Assembly: GCA_022842805.1 (NCBI GenBank)
Contig: JALHOX010000307.1
Coordinates: forward strand, 1-5,436
Length of the DNA: 5,436 nt
DNA from: Phycisphaerae bacterium
GTDB taxonomy: Bacteria; Planctomycetota; Phycisphaerae; UBA1845; Fen-1342
Direction: 5' to 3'
How positions within the stretch are numbered: the stretch's first letter is position 1; each line of letters starts with the position of its first letter. This document shows, piece by piece, positions 1 to 5,436 of this stretch. Under the pieces are notes generated by a model. The model made no database searches, had not been told where the DNA came from, and saw only the letters and a program-made list of their open reading frames with translations. The translations under genes were made by a program, and so were the position numbers.

Positions 1-1609
1 CGTCCTGGGCGGTCGTCGCTTCGGGGATCTTGCCGAGCGCGAGGTGTTCGATGATTTCTCCCTGCGCGAGAGTCGAAACACCGGCATGCGCGGGCGTGTT
101 TTTGGTGCGCAGCCAGAGTCGATCATTGATGTTGAGTTCGCTGCCGCTCCACGCGAGAGATTCGACTTTGCAGACGCCGCCCTGGAGATTGAGGAATTGG
201 GCGGGCGGCTGCACTTGGAATGGGCGGATGGCGAGGGCCAATGCGCCGTTTAATTCAATGTTGGTTGGGTTGGTGACGCGATAGCGAGCGGCGATCACGG
301 AGTCGCCGATTGCGCCGGCTGCGACGGCTTCGACTTGCAGCGCGACTCTCGGGTGTCGCCATTGGACAGACGGCAATGGCAGATGGCCTTCGGCGAGCGA
401 CGAGTCGCAGGTGACGTCGGCCCAGGTGAGCAGCTTGGATTCATCGGCGAGCCAGAGGAAGGGCTCGATGCGCGGGCCTTTGCGCTGGCTTTCGATGGCG
501 CCGCCTTCGTCGATGAGGGCTTCGCGCGAGTCGGCGGGCAGGCCGACGACTGTCCAGAACTGCTGTTCGTCGCGGTAGTAGCGCGGGTATTCGCCGGGCT
601 GGGCGAGCTTGGCGACGCGCTGCATGAGTGCGTTGCGCGAGCGGATGTCGTCGGAGCGGAGGACGAGGATGCGGGTGAGGCCGCCGGTGGAGGGCGACGG
701 GCGCGTGATGCGCAGCTTGCGGGTGGTCATCGGCGCGATGTCGAGGATTGCGCGGCGGGCGGTCATTTCGCGCACGCTGGCGACTGGGAAATTGCCCTGG
801 CCGTGGTCGATTTCGCCGCTGATGACGATCGAGAGCGGGCCGGCGGCGAGGTCGCGTTCGACGATGATCGCGGCGATTTCGAGCGGGGCGTCGTAGGTGA
901 GGTCGAGGAAAGCGTCTTTGTCGTCGGCGGTCGGCGTCCAATCGACGCGGCCGTCGGCCGGTAGGTCGCGCGGCGTTGCGTTTTTTGAATCGGTGACTTT
1001 CGCCGGCTTCGGATTCGCGTCGATCGGCGGCAGCGGTACGAAGTCGACGTCGGCGATTTCGACCCAGCCCTTCCCCCCTTCCGACGAGGCGATCGCGAAC
1101 TCGATGGCTTTGATGCCTTTGAGCGGCGCGCCGCGCGAGGGACCCCAGGCGAATTCGAAGTCGCGGCGCGATTGCGAGAGGTTTTGCCAGGTTTCGCTGA
1201 ACTCGAAGTCGCGACGGTTGAGCCACCAGACGCTTTCGCCGTCGGTGTCGATCAGCTTGAACTCGAGGTTGTTGGGCGGGAGCGAACCGCGGACGGCGAA
1301 GAAGAAGCGGTAGTTTTCGGCGGCGGGGAGATCGACCGGGAGCGTGGCGGTGCAGAAGCCGCCGCCGGTGCGGAATTCGACGTTGATGCGCAGGGGCTTC
1401 GCGCCGCCCTCGCGCGGTTGGGCGGGCGCGGCCTCGGCGAAGACGCCGTCGGCGGCGGCGATTTTCCAGGCGGTGGGATCGTCGAAGCGTTTGGGGGCGA
1501 CGTCTGCCGCGAGCGCGGGGGCGACGAGGGCGATGAGCAGGGCAGGTTTCACCCGCCACTTACTCGCGGCGATACGAACGCGCTCGATTGCAGTGAAGGC
1601 GCGAATCAT
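1..1609 (-). CDS. Secreted multidomain discoidin-type protein, probable glycan-active enzyme (3' end outside window)
   Basis: The frame is open for 536 codons and runs off the left edge, so the C-terminus is missing. I chose ATG at 1609 because GGAG lies 9 nt upstream. A GTG at 1552 (residue 20) would leave a compact signal peptide but has no good ribosome site. Residues 1-35 look like a Sec signal: a basic n-region (R10, R12, K17, R19, K21), hydrophobic PALLIALVAPALA, likely cleavage ALA/AD. Residues about 41-192 form a beta-rich, aromatic stretch like a galactose-binding/CBM fold (FDDPTAWKI, ESVWWLNRRDFEF). Residues about 205-318 resemble an F5/8-type discoidin domain. From about 340 a distinct region starts (EYPRYYRDEQQFWTVVG, LTWADV, LPLPSVQWRHP, IRPFQVQPP). 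From memory it matches planctomycete 'coagulation factor 5/8 type' proteins of about 1000 residues, where a beta-sandwich precedes an alpha-barrel glycosidase-like core. The gene follows a sugar permease on the same strand. Secretion and glycan binding are well supported; catalysis is inferred and no active site is visible. Confidence 0.8.
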   Translation of the reverse strand, partial: MIRAFTAIERVRIAASKWRVKPALLIALVAPALAADVAPKRFDDPTAWKIAAADGVFAEAAPAQPREGGAKPLRINVEFRTGGGFCTATLPVDLPAAENYRFFFAVRGSLPPNNLEFKLIDTDGESVWWLNRRDFEFSETWQNLSQSRRDFEFAWGPSRGAPLKGIKAIEFAIASSEGGKGWVEIADVDFVPLPPIDANPKPAKVTDSKNATPRDLPADGRVDWTPTADDKDAFLDLTYDAPLEIAAIIVERDLAAGPLSIVISGEIDHGQGNFPVASVREMTARRAILDIAPMTTRKLRITRPSPSTGGLTRILVLRSDDIRSRNALMQRVAKLAQPGEYPRYYRDEQQFWTVVGLPADSREALIDEGGAIESQRKGPRIEPFLWLADESKLLTWADVTCDSSLAEGHLPLPSVQWRHPRVALQVEAVAAGAIGDSVIAARYRVTNPTNIELNGALALAIRPFQVQPPAQFLNLQGGVCKVESLAWSGSELNINDRLWLRTKNTPAHAGVSTLAQGEIIEHLALGKIPEATTAQD

Positions 1610-1618
1610 GATCATTGG

Positions 1619-1622
1619 CTCC
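1619..1622 (-). promoter_or_regulatory. Ribosome binding site deciding the start of the discoidin-type gene
   Basis: On the minus strand GGAG occupies 1622-1619. It is 9 nt before the ATG at 1609 but only 3 nt before the ATG at 1615, so it favours 1609. The GTG at 1552 has nothing comparable upstream. Confidence 0.5.
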
Positions 1623-1672
1623 GATTGACACGGATTCGAATCATCGACGAACTTGGCGTTGACGACGCAAGA

Positions 1673-1689
1673 GGCGGGTGGAACCCGCC
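1673..1689. repeat. Palindrome, 7-bp stem, in the gap before the discoidin-type gene
   Basis: GGCGGGT (1673-1679) pairs with ACCCGCC (1683-1689) around a 3-nt loop. There is no T-run on either side, so it is not a classical intrinsic terminator. The core GCGGG...CCCGC and the TTC-containing loop on the minus strand resemble the palindrome at 1734-1751, suggesting one family of dispersed intergenic hairpins. Confidence 0.6.
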
Positions 1690-1707
1690 CTACCGCTGCG
1701 CTCGATG

Positions 1708-1736
1708 GCGCGGTGCTGGTCATCGCGGCACCGCGC
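1708..1736. repeat. Palindrome, 9-bp stem, overlapping the next hairpin
   Basis: GCGCGGTGC (1708-1716) pairs perfectly with GCACCGCGC (1728-1736) across an 11-nt loop. Its right arm shares 1734-1736 with the left arm of the palindrome at 1734-1751, so both stems cannot form completely in one transcript. Confidence 0.55.
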
Positions 1737-1751
1737 GGGCTGAAGCCCGCG
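1734..1751. repeat. Palindrome CGCGGGC-TGAA-GCCCGCG downstream of the MalG-type permease
   Basis: A perfect 7-bp G/C stem with a 4-nt loop (TTCA on the minus strand), beginning 23 nt past the permease stop at 1775. It could stabilise the 3' end of the transporter message or cause partial termination. No U-tract follows on the minus strand, so I annotate it as a dispersed palindrome and not as a terminator. Confidence 0.6.
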
Positions 1752-1774
1752 GCTCTTGCGCTTGTTTCACCGTT

Positions 1775-2647
1775 TCACCCCTTCAGCCCGCTGGTCGCGA
1801 TGCCGCGAATGAAGACCTGCTGGGCCAGCAGGAAGAGAATCAGGACGGGCAGGACGATGAGGGTCGATGCCGCCATGAGTTCGTTCCAGGGGGTATCGCC
1901 GGAGCGGCTTTGCAGAAATTGCAGGCCCAGCGCAAGTGTGAATTTTTCGGGGCGTGTGAGAAAGATGAGCGGGCCGACGAGGTCGTTCCAGACGTAGAGC
2001 GTGTGCAGCAGAGCTACGACGGTGATCGCGGGGCGCGCCAGCGGAAGCATGATGCGCCAGAACACAGACCAGCGGTTGCATCCATCGAGCATGGCGGCCT
2101 CCTCCAGCTCGACCGGGATGCCGGCGAAGAACTGTCGCAGGAGGAAGACGTTGAAGGCGCTGCCGAACCACGCGGGCGCCCAGAGCGGCGCGGTGGTGCC
2201 GATCCAGCCGAGCTGCTTGAAGAGCAGATATTGCGGGATCATGAGCACGGGGAACGGGATCATCATGGTGGCGAGGCAGATGGCGAAAAGCAGGTCGCGG
2301 CCGGGGAAGCGGATGCGGGCGAAGCCGTAGGCCGCGGCGCTGCTGGCGAGCACGACGCCGCCGACGCTGAGCAGCAGGACGATCAGGGTGTTTCGTGCGA
2401 GGAGCGGGAAGTAAAACGGCGTCGGCTCGACGGGGCGGCCGGTGGCGTCGACGACGGAACGACTGGGCGGGAGGACGAGGCGACGGTAGGAGTCGAGCGT
2501 CGGCTTGTGCGGGAGCAGCGCGGCGTTGGAGACTTCCTGCGCGGGTTTGAGGGAAACGCTGACCATCCAGCCCAGCGGCAGAAGCCATGCCGCGGAGATG
2601 AGGCAGAGCGCGACGAAGGTTAGGATTTGGGCGGGGCGCAGCTTCAT
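1775..2647 (-). CDS. Carbohydrate ABC transporter permease, MalG/UgpE type
   Basis: A 290-residue inner-membrane subunit, the usual length for the MalG-type half of CUT1 sugar importers. The first membrane helix spans about 9-32 (ILTFVALCLISAAWLLPLGWM); others lie near 86-108, 119-143, 155-173, 205-229 and 261-281. The EAA loop that docks the ATPase is clear: EEAAMLDGCNRWSVFWRIMLP at about 182-202, with D188-G189 and L201-P202, and Cys190 where Ala is commoner. WNDLVGPLIFL (220-230) and the tail GIATSGLKG are typical of the family. I start at ATG 2647 because the helix begins right after it. The frame stays open upstream to an ATG at 2794, but those 49 codons are low in hydrophobic content, cross a palindromic repeat and match nothing I know. 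The ribosome site is weak (GAG, 9 nt upstream). It works with the permease at 2826-3734. Confidence 0.95.
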   Translation of the reverse strand: MKLRPAQILTFVALCLISAAWLLPLGWMVSVSLKPAQEVSNAALLPHKPTLDSYRRLVLPPSRSVVDATGRPVEPTPFYFPLLARNTLIVLLLSVGGVVLASSAAAYGFARIRFPGRDLLFAICLATMMIPFPVLMIPQYLLFKQLGWIGTTAPLWAPAWFGSAFNVFLLRQFFAGIPVELEEAAMLDGCNRWSVFWRIMLPLARPAITVVALLHTLYVWNDLVGPLIFLTRPEKFTLALGLQFLQSRSGDTPWNELMAASTLIVLPVLILFLLAQQVFIRGIATSGLKG

Positions 2648-2771
2648 TGCGCAGTACTCAGCAGAGTTGCTCCTCGGGAGCGTTGGCGATTTGCTCGCGC
2701 GGTGAGACGGTTTGGTGTGCGAGACATCGAGGACGCCTGGAGATGAGCGACCGCGCCCGTGCTTCGCGGCG

Positions 2772-2794
2772 CACTGCTCGCGGAGCAGTGGCAC
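2772..2794. repeat. Hairpin repeat, copy A of a two-copy family in this window
   Basis: CACTGCTC (2772-2779) pairs with GAGCAGTG (2783-2790) around GCG, followed by GCAC. The 23-nt unit matches 5232-5254 at 18 of 23 positions. The differences are one compensatory stem pair (T-A here, G-C there) and three loop bases. There is no U-run on either strand, so it is not a standard terminator. Confidence 0.75.
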
Positions 2795-2809
2795 ACGGCG
2801 GTAGTTTGG

Positions 2810-2824
2810 GATTCATGATGAATC
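2810..2824. repeat. 15-bp palindrome GATTCATGATGAATC at the 3' end of the MalF-type permease gene
   Basis: The arms GATTCAT and ATGAATC are perfect complements around a single central G. It starts 1 nt beyond the permease stop (TGA, 2828-2826), and its edge contributes to a second in-frame TGA (2825-2823), giving a TGATGA tandem stop. It is A/T-rich in a GC-rich setting. Its symmetry would suit a dimeric DNA-binding protein, but no function is shown. Confidence 0.45.
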
Positions 2825-2825
2825 A

Positions 2826-3734
2826 TCAGCGCCCCACGTAATGCACGCTGCGACGGCTGAGCCAGAAGACCAGCCCGGTGAGCGTGAGGATGATCAGCAG
2901 TTGGACCCACGCCAGCGCGCTGGCGTAGCCCATCTTGAGATAGGTGAACGCGTTGTCGAACAGATAGGTCGTGTAGAAATAGGCGGCGCGATCGGGCCCG
3001 GGGCGGGTTCGCCACATGACGAACGGCAGCGCGAAGACCTGCCAGGCGTTGATCAACCCGACCACGACGTTAAACAGAATCACGGGGCTCAGGCCCGGAA
3101 GCGTGACGTGCCAGAAGCGGCCCCAGCCGCTGGCGCCGTCGAGGCGGGCCGCTTCGTAGAGGGTCTCGGGAATCTCCTGCAAGCCGGCGAGGTAGATCAC
3201 CATCGGCGTGCCGACGAACCAGAGCGAGACGCCGATCAGCGTGGTCATGGCCCATTGAGGCGACTCGAGCCAGAGCGGCGGGCGGTTGATGCCGATGGCC
3301 TTGAGCGTCTCGTTGACGAGGCCCGATTCGGGGTTGAGCAGCCACATCCAGACGATGCCCGCCGCCACCAGCGGGACGATGGTGGGGACGAAGATGGCGG
3401 CGCGAAAGAAGGCCTGGCCGCGGACCGGCTGATTGACGAGGATCGCCAAGCCGACCGCCAGCGCGGTCATGAGCGGCACGGAGATGGCGGCGTAAATCAG
3501 CGTGTTCCAGAGGACCTTGTGAACATTTTCATCGCGCACAAGGGTGACATAGTTTTCTACGCCGACGAATGCGGGCGGCTCCAACAGCGAGTAGTCGCAA
3601 AAACTGAGATAAAGCGTCGCGACCAGCGGGCCGGCCATTAAAAGGAGAAAGCCGAGCCACCAGGGCGCCGTCCACGCCAAGCCGCTGAGCAGCGCGGCGC
3701 GATCGGCCTTTCGATGGCGGGCGTCGTGGCTCAC
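2826..3734 (-). CDS. Carbohydrate ABC transporter permease, MalF/UgpA type
   Basis: A 302-residue inner-membrane subunit, the normal size for UgpA/LacF-like permeases of the CUT1 family. Six hydrophobic segments lie at about 19-45, 76-100, 110-133, 161-185, 216-240 and 271-293. The ATPase-docking EAA loop is intact: EAARLDGASGWGRFWHVTLP at about 194-213, with D199-G200-A201 and L212-P213. The start is GTG at 3734, sharing GTGA with the stop of the binding-protein gene, so translation is probably coupled. A good ribosome site, GGAAGG, lies 7 nt upstream inside the preceding gene. The basic, hydrophilic N-terminus (SHDARHRKADR) fits a cytoplasmic start. It pairs with the permease at 1775-2647. 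No ATPase gene is in the window, so a shared MsmK/UgpC-type ATPase probably serves it. Confidence 0.96.
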   Translation of the reverse strand: MSHDARHRKADRAALLSGLAWTAPWWLGFLLLMAGPLVATLYLSFCDYSLLEPPAFVGVENYVTLVRDENVHKVLWNTLIYAAISVPLMTALAVGLAILVNQPVRGQAFFRAAIFVPTIVPLVAAGIVWMWLLNPESGLVNETLKAIGINRPPLWLESPQWAMTTLIGVSLWFVGTPMVIYLAGLQEIPETLYEAARLDGASGWGRFWHVTLPGLSPVILFNVVVGLINAWQVFALPFVMWRTRPGPDRAAYFYTTYLFDNAFTYLKMGYASALAWVQLLIILTLTGLVFWLSRRSVHYVGR

Positions 3735-5089
3735 TGGCGCGCCTTCCGCCGCGCCGCCGCACGGTCATACTGAGCCACGATCGCATCGACGCGCAGCTGC
3801 GCATCGCGCACCTCATCGGCCGGCGGGCGGACGCCGCGCAGGGTGTTTTCGGTCATGAATAGGGTCTCGGTCCAGGCCTCGCCCCAAGTGGGCATTTGCG
3901 GATAGCCGAAGCAGTCGGCGGATGTGGCCAACTGGTCGAAGACTCGCACATGCGGATTGGGGTGGCCCTCGTAAAACGACGGCAGCGGCGAGCGAAAGGG
4001 CGAGACCTTGCCGTGCTCGCGATTGAGCTCTTCCAGGACGGGCTGCGACATGAGATAGCTCAGGAACATCATCGCCTCGCGCGGATGTTTCGCCGAGCGC
4101 GGAATGACGAAGACATCGCAGCTTGCGAGGACGTGCTTGCGGGCGGGGTCGCTCGAAGGAAACGGCGCGACGGCGTAGTCGAGGTCTGGCGCGTAGCGCA
4201 TGGCCCACTTCGTGAACCACGGCCCCTGAAAGACCATCGACAGTCGGCCGGCGAGGAAGGGATTCTGCGCACTCTCGATCACCGACCCCTGTCCTTCGAA
4301 CTGCACCACGGCGCGATTGCCGACGCGGTTGCGATAGTCCATGAGCCATTCATAGGCGGCGCGGCCCGGCTCGTCGTCGATGTGAAAGCGCTCGCCGTCC
4401 CACAATCGCCCGCCGAAGAAGCCGGGCCAGACCCAATGCCACCAGCCGAGCATCGAGGGCGAGGGTGTGAAGCCGAGTTGGACGATGCGGTCGTCCCCCC
4501 CTGCCGACTTCGCGCCGCCCTTTTCGAATCGGGTGAGCTTGACGGCGTATTCGGTGAATTCGGCGGTCGTCTGCGGCGGACGATCGGGATCGAGGCCGGC
4601 GGCGCGGAAGTGGGCGCGGTTGTAGAAGAGCGCGATGGTGAAGGGCGTGCTGGGCAGCGCGTAGAGCTTGCCGCGGTAGCGACAGATGTCGAGCCAGATC
4701 GGCTTGAATGCGGCCGCGTCGATGCCGTGTTCAGCCATCATGCCGTCGAGCGGCAGCAGCGCGTCCTGATCGGCGTATTGGGGCACAAAGCGATCGGAGA
4801 GGCCGGCGATGTCGGGCGGGTCGCCGCCGGCGGTGGCGATCAGCATGCGCTTGTCGACGTCGCCGAGGGCGGTGTAGTTGACCCAGACGCCTTTGTCGCG
4901 GCCGACGGTTTCGTTAAAGCGTGCGACGATGGCCTTGATCGCGCGGCCTTCGTCGAGCGTCCATTTTTCCCAATAGGTGACGACGACGCGGCCGGGCGGG
5001 ATCTCGGTCTGTCCGCGCGGGCCGAAGGCGACCAGCGCGAGCGCGGGGGCGACGAGGATGAGAGCCTTGAGCCAAGCGGAAAACTTCAC
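3731..5089 (-). CDS. Extracytoplasmic sugar-binding protein of an ABC importer (family 1 type)
   Basis: A 452-residue solute-binding protein and first gene of the transporter set. It starts with GTG at 5089, preceded by a weak GGAT site 5 nt upstream. Residues 4-24 are a hydrophobic signal segment (WLKALILVAPALALVAFG) with no lipobox cysteine, so the protein is either cleaved and free in the periplasm or kept by an uncleaved anchor. Family landmarks are VTYWEKWT (37-44), the following first lobe with FNE and VDKRMLIATAGGDPPDIAGL (78-97), LYALPSTPFTIALFYNR (142-158), an aromatic cluster GWWHWVWPGFFGG (215-227) fit for stacking sugar rings, the hinge-region GRLSMVFQGPWFTKW (281-295) and FVIPRSAKHPREAMMFLSYL (327-346). 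The WEKWT form is, as I recall, frequent in planctomycetes. The substrate is probably an oligosaccharide; which one cannot be told. The gene ends in GTGA, shared with the permease start. Confidence 0.95.
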   Translation of the reverse strand: MKFSAWLKALILVAPALALVAFGPRGQTEIPPGRVVVTYWEKWTLDEGRAIKAIVARFNETVGRDKGVWVNYTALGDVDKRMLIATAGGDPPDIAGLSDRFVPQYADQDALLPLDGMMAEHGIDAAAFKPIWLDICRYRGKLYALPSTPFTIALFYNRAHFRAAGLDPDRPPQTTAEFTEYAVKLTRFEKGGAKSAGGDDRIVQLGFTPSPSMLGWWHWVWPGFFGGRLWDGERFHIDDEPGRAAYEWLMDYRNRVGNRAVVQFEGQGSVIESAQNPFLAGRLSMVFQGPWFTKWAMRYAPDLDYAVAPFPSSDPARKHVLASCDVFVIPRSAKHPREAMMFLSYLMSQPVLEELNREHGKVSPFRSPLPSFYEGHPNPHVRVFDQLATSADCFGYPQMPTWGEAWTETLFMTENTLRGVRPPADEVRDAQLRVDAIVAQYDRAAARRKARQ

Positions 5090-5231
5090 AGTGGATCCGG
5101 GAACGCGGATTGGCGGTAGCGGCCGTGGGCCGGCGGGCCGACGAACGCGCGACGCCGGTCAGGCCGCGTCAGGGTAGCGATCATTGGATGGCGATGCGCT
5201 TGAGACATGCAGCTTGGCCGGCGATCAAAGA

Positions 5232-5254
5232 CACGGCTGACAGAGCCGTGGCAC
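5232..5254. repeat. Hairpin repeat, copy B; possible terminator on the minus strand
   Basis: CACGGCT (5232-5238) pairs with AGCCGTG (5244-5250) around GACAG, followed by GCAC. It is the partner of 2772-2794. Read on the minus strand, the stem is followed by TCTTTG, a short T-rich stretch, so this copy might partly terminate the transcript arriving from the dockerin-tailed gene, whose stop is 115 nt upstream. The T-run is weak, so repeat is the safer label. Confidence 0.7.
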
Positions 5255-5313
5255 CAGTGTCAGAGGCCGCAACTTTCGTGCGGCTTGGCGCCGCGCGCCG
5301 ATTACGAACTCGT

Positions 5314-5327
5314 CGGCTTGCGAGCCG
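5314..5327. repeat. Small hairpin CGGCT-TGCG-AGCCG
   Basis: A 5-bp stem with a 4-nt loop, 39 nt downstream of the dockerin-tailed gene's stop on the minus strand. It is followed on the plus strand by CAGGGCGCTACGG. It is short enough to be chance in GC-rich DNA; its interest is its place in a gap already rich in palindromes. Confidence 0.35.
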
Positions 5328-5365
5328 CAGGGCGCTACGGCGCGCCGGCGGATCGCGATGAACCG

Positions 5366-5436
5366 CTACCGCGCGCCGGTGAAGATGCGTTGCGAGATCG
5401 CGAGGTCGAACGCATCGACGTCGCCATCGTCGTCGA
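5366..5436 (-). CDS. C-terminal end of a protein with a dockerin-like calcium-binding loop (5' end outside window)
   Basis: Only the last 22 codons and a TAG stop (5368-5366) are inside the window. The frame reads DDDGDVDAFDLA, then ISQRIFTGAR. The acidic spacing D-x-D-G-D-V-D-x-x-D-L followed by an amphipathic stretch ending in R-x-F-T-G fits half of a type I dockerin repeat (an EF-hand-like calcium loop plus helix). From memory, similar DGDVD...FTG tails close many large secreted planctomycete proteins, where they may act in surface display or sorting. The gene shares the strand of the transporter set but sits 276 nt upstream, so it may be a separate unit. The rest of the protein and its function are unknown. 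Confidence 0.7.
   Translation of the reverse strand, partial: DDDGDVDAFDLAISQRIFTGAR

Larger units (their letters stand above)
2648..2825. other. 178-nt non-coding gap between the two permease genes
   Basis: This junction is usually tight in sugar ABC operons, and the previous junction here overlaps by 4 nt. The gap holds a 23-nt hairpin repeat (2772-2794), a 15-bp palindrome next to the upstream stop (2810-2824) and no convincing gene. GAGGAG at 2675-2670 on the minus strand is 22 nt from the ATG at 2647, too far to act as its ribosome site. No clear -35/-10 pair is visible. Insertion of a repeat-bearing segment between two once-adjacent genes is the simplest reading. Confidence 0.6.
5090..5365. 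other. 276-nt non-coding region upstream of the transporter genes
   Basis: This region lies between the stop of the dockerin-tailed gene (5366) and the start of the binding-protein gene (5089). It should hold the transporter promoter on the minus strand, but I cannot point to a convincing -35/-10 pair. It carries the hairpin repeat at 5232-5254, a smaller hairpin at 5314-5327 and a GGCGC/GCGCC pair near 5286-5298. A plus-strand frame of 83 codons is open at 5110-5361, but it is Arg/Ala-rich, crosses the palindromes and looks like a composition artefact. Confidence 0.55.

Noticed and set aside
441..1559. Minus-strand open frame of 372 codons, extremely Arg/Pro-rich
   Set aside because: It is a shifted frame of the discoidin-type gene. 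The true frame has a signal peptide and normal amino-acid composition; this one is a string of R, P, A and H.
1673..1751. Intrinsic terminator after the permease gene
   Set aside because: The stems are strong, but neither strand has a U-run after them, and the next gene on the strand starts only 64 nt further on. I kept them as palindromic repeats.
1671..1752. CRISPR-like array from the succession of palindromes
   Set aside because: The palindromes differ in sequence and stem length and are not separated by spacers of even size.
1172..2623. Long plus-strand open frame of 483 codons
   Set aside because: It is antisense to the discoidin-type gene and to the MalG-type permease and runs through the palindromic gap. 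The product is a D/E/G/R-rich string with no family motif. Such frames are expected opposite genes with G/C-rich third positions.
2648..2794. 49-codon N-terminal extension of the MalG-type permease (ATG at 2794)
   Set aside because: The extension is hydrophilic, starts inside the hairpin repeat and has no family likeness. The ATG at 2647 places the first membrane helix where the family has it.
3896..5119. Plus-strand open frame of 407 codons
   Set aside because: It lies antisense to the clearly recognisable sugar-binding protein gene, is composition-driven and has no motif or credible ribosome site.
5110..5361. Plus-strand 83-codon frame in the gap upstream of the binding-protein gene
   Set aside because: It is rich in Arg and Ala, spans the palindromic repeats and matches no family I recognise.

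Overview
This GC-rich window (roughly two-thirds G+C by eye, with strongly G/C third codon positions) reads almost entirely on the minus strand. It looks like planctomycete DNA, possibly Phycisphaerae-like. The reasons are a WEKWT-type sugar-binding protein, a large secreted discoidin-type protein beside the transporter, a C-terminal dockerin-like D-x-D-G-D-V-D tail, and palindromic repeats in the intergenic gaps. The taxonomy is inferred from these traits; no marker gene is present.

Layout in transcription order (right to left). (1) 5436-5366: the last 22 codons of a gene that enters from the right edge and ends in a dockerin-like calcium loop. (2) 5365-5090: a non-coding gap with palindromes, the likely place for the transporter promoter. 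(3) 5089-3731: an extracytoplasmic sugar-binding protein. (4) 3734-2826: a MalF/UgpA-type permease, overlapping the previous gene by 4 nt (GTGA). (5) 2825-2648: a 178-nt gap with a hairpin repeat. (6) 2647-1775: a MalG/UgpE-type permease. (7) 1774-1610: a gap with three GC-rich palindromes, two of which are mutually exclusive. (8) 1609-1: the first 536 codons of a secreted multidomain protein (carbohydrate-binding-like and discoidin-like domains, then the start of a probable glycosidase-type core), running off the left edge.

Together these form a carbohydrate import locus. The binding protein captures an oligosaccharide, the two permeases make the membrane channel, and the secreted multidomain protein probably binds or cuts the glycan outside the cytoplasm. 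No ATPase (MsmK/UgpC type) is present, so one must be encoded elsewhere. The substrate cannot be read from the sequence.

The most notable non-coding signal is a 23-nt repeat at 2772-2794 and again at 5232-5254. The two copies differ by a compensatory base pair in the stem (T-A against G-C). Further palindromes lie in all three intergenic gaps. I see no CRISPR array, tRNA, rRNA, transposase or phage gene.
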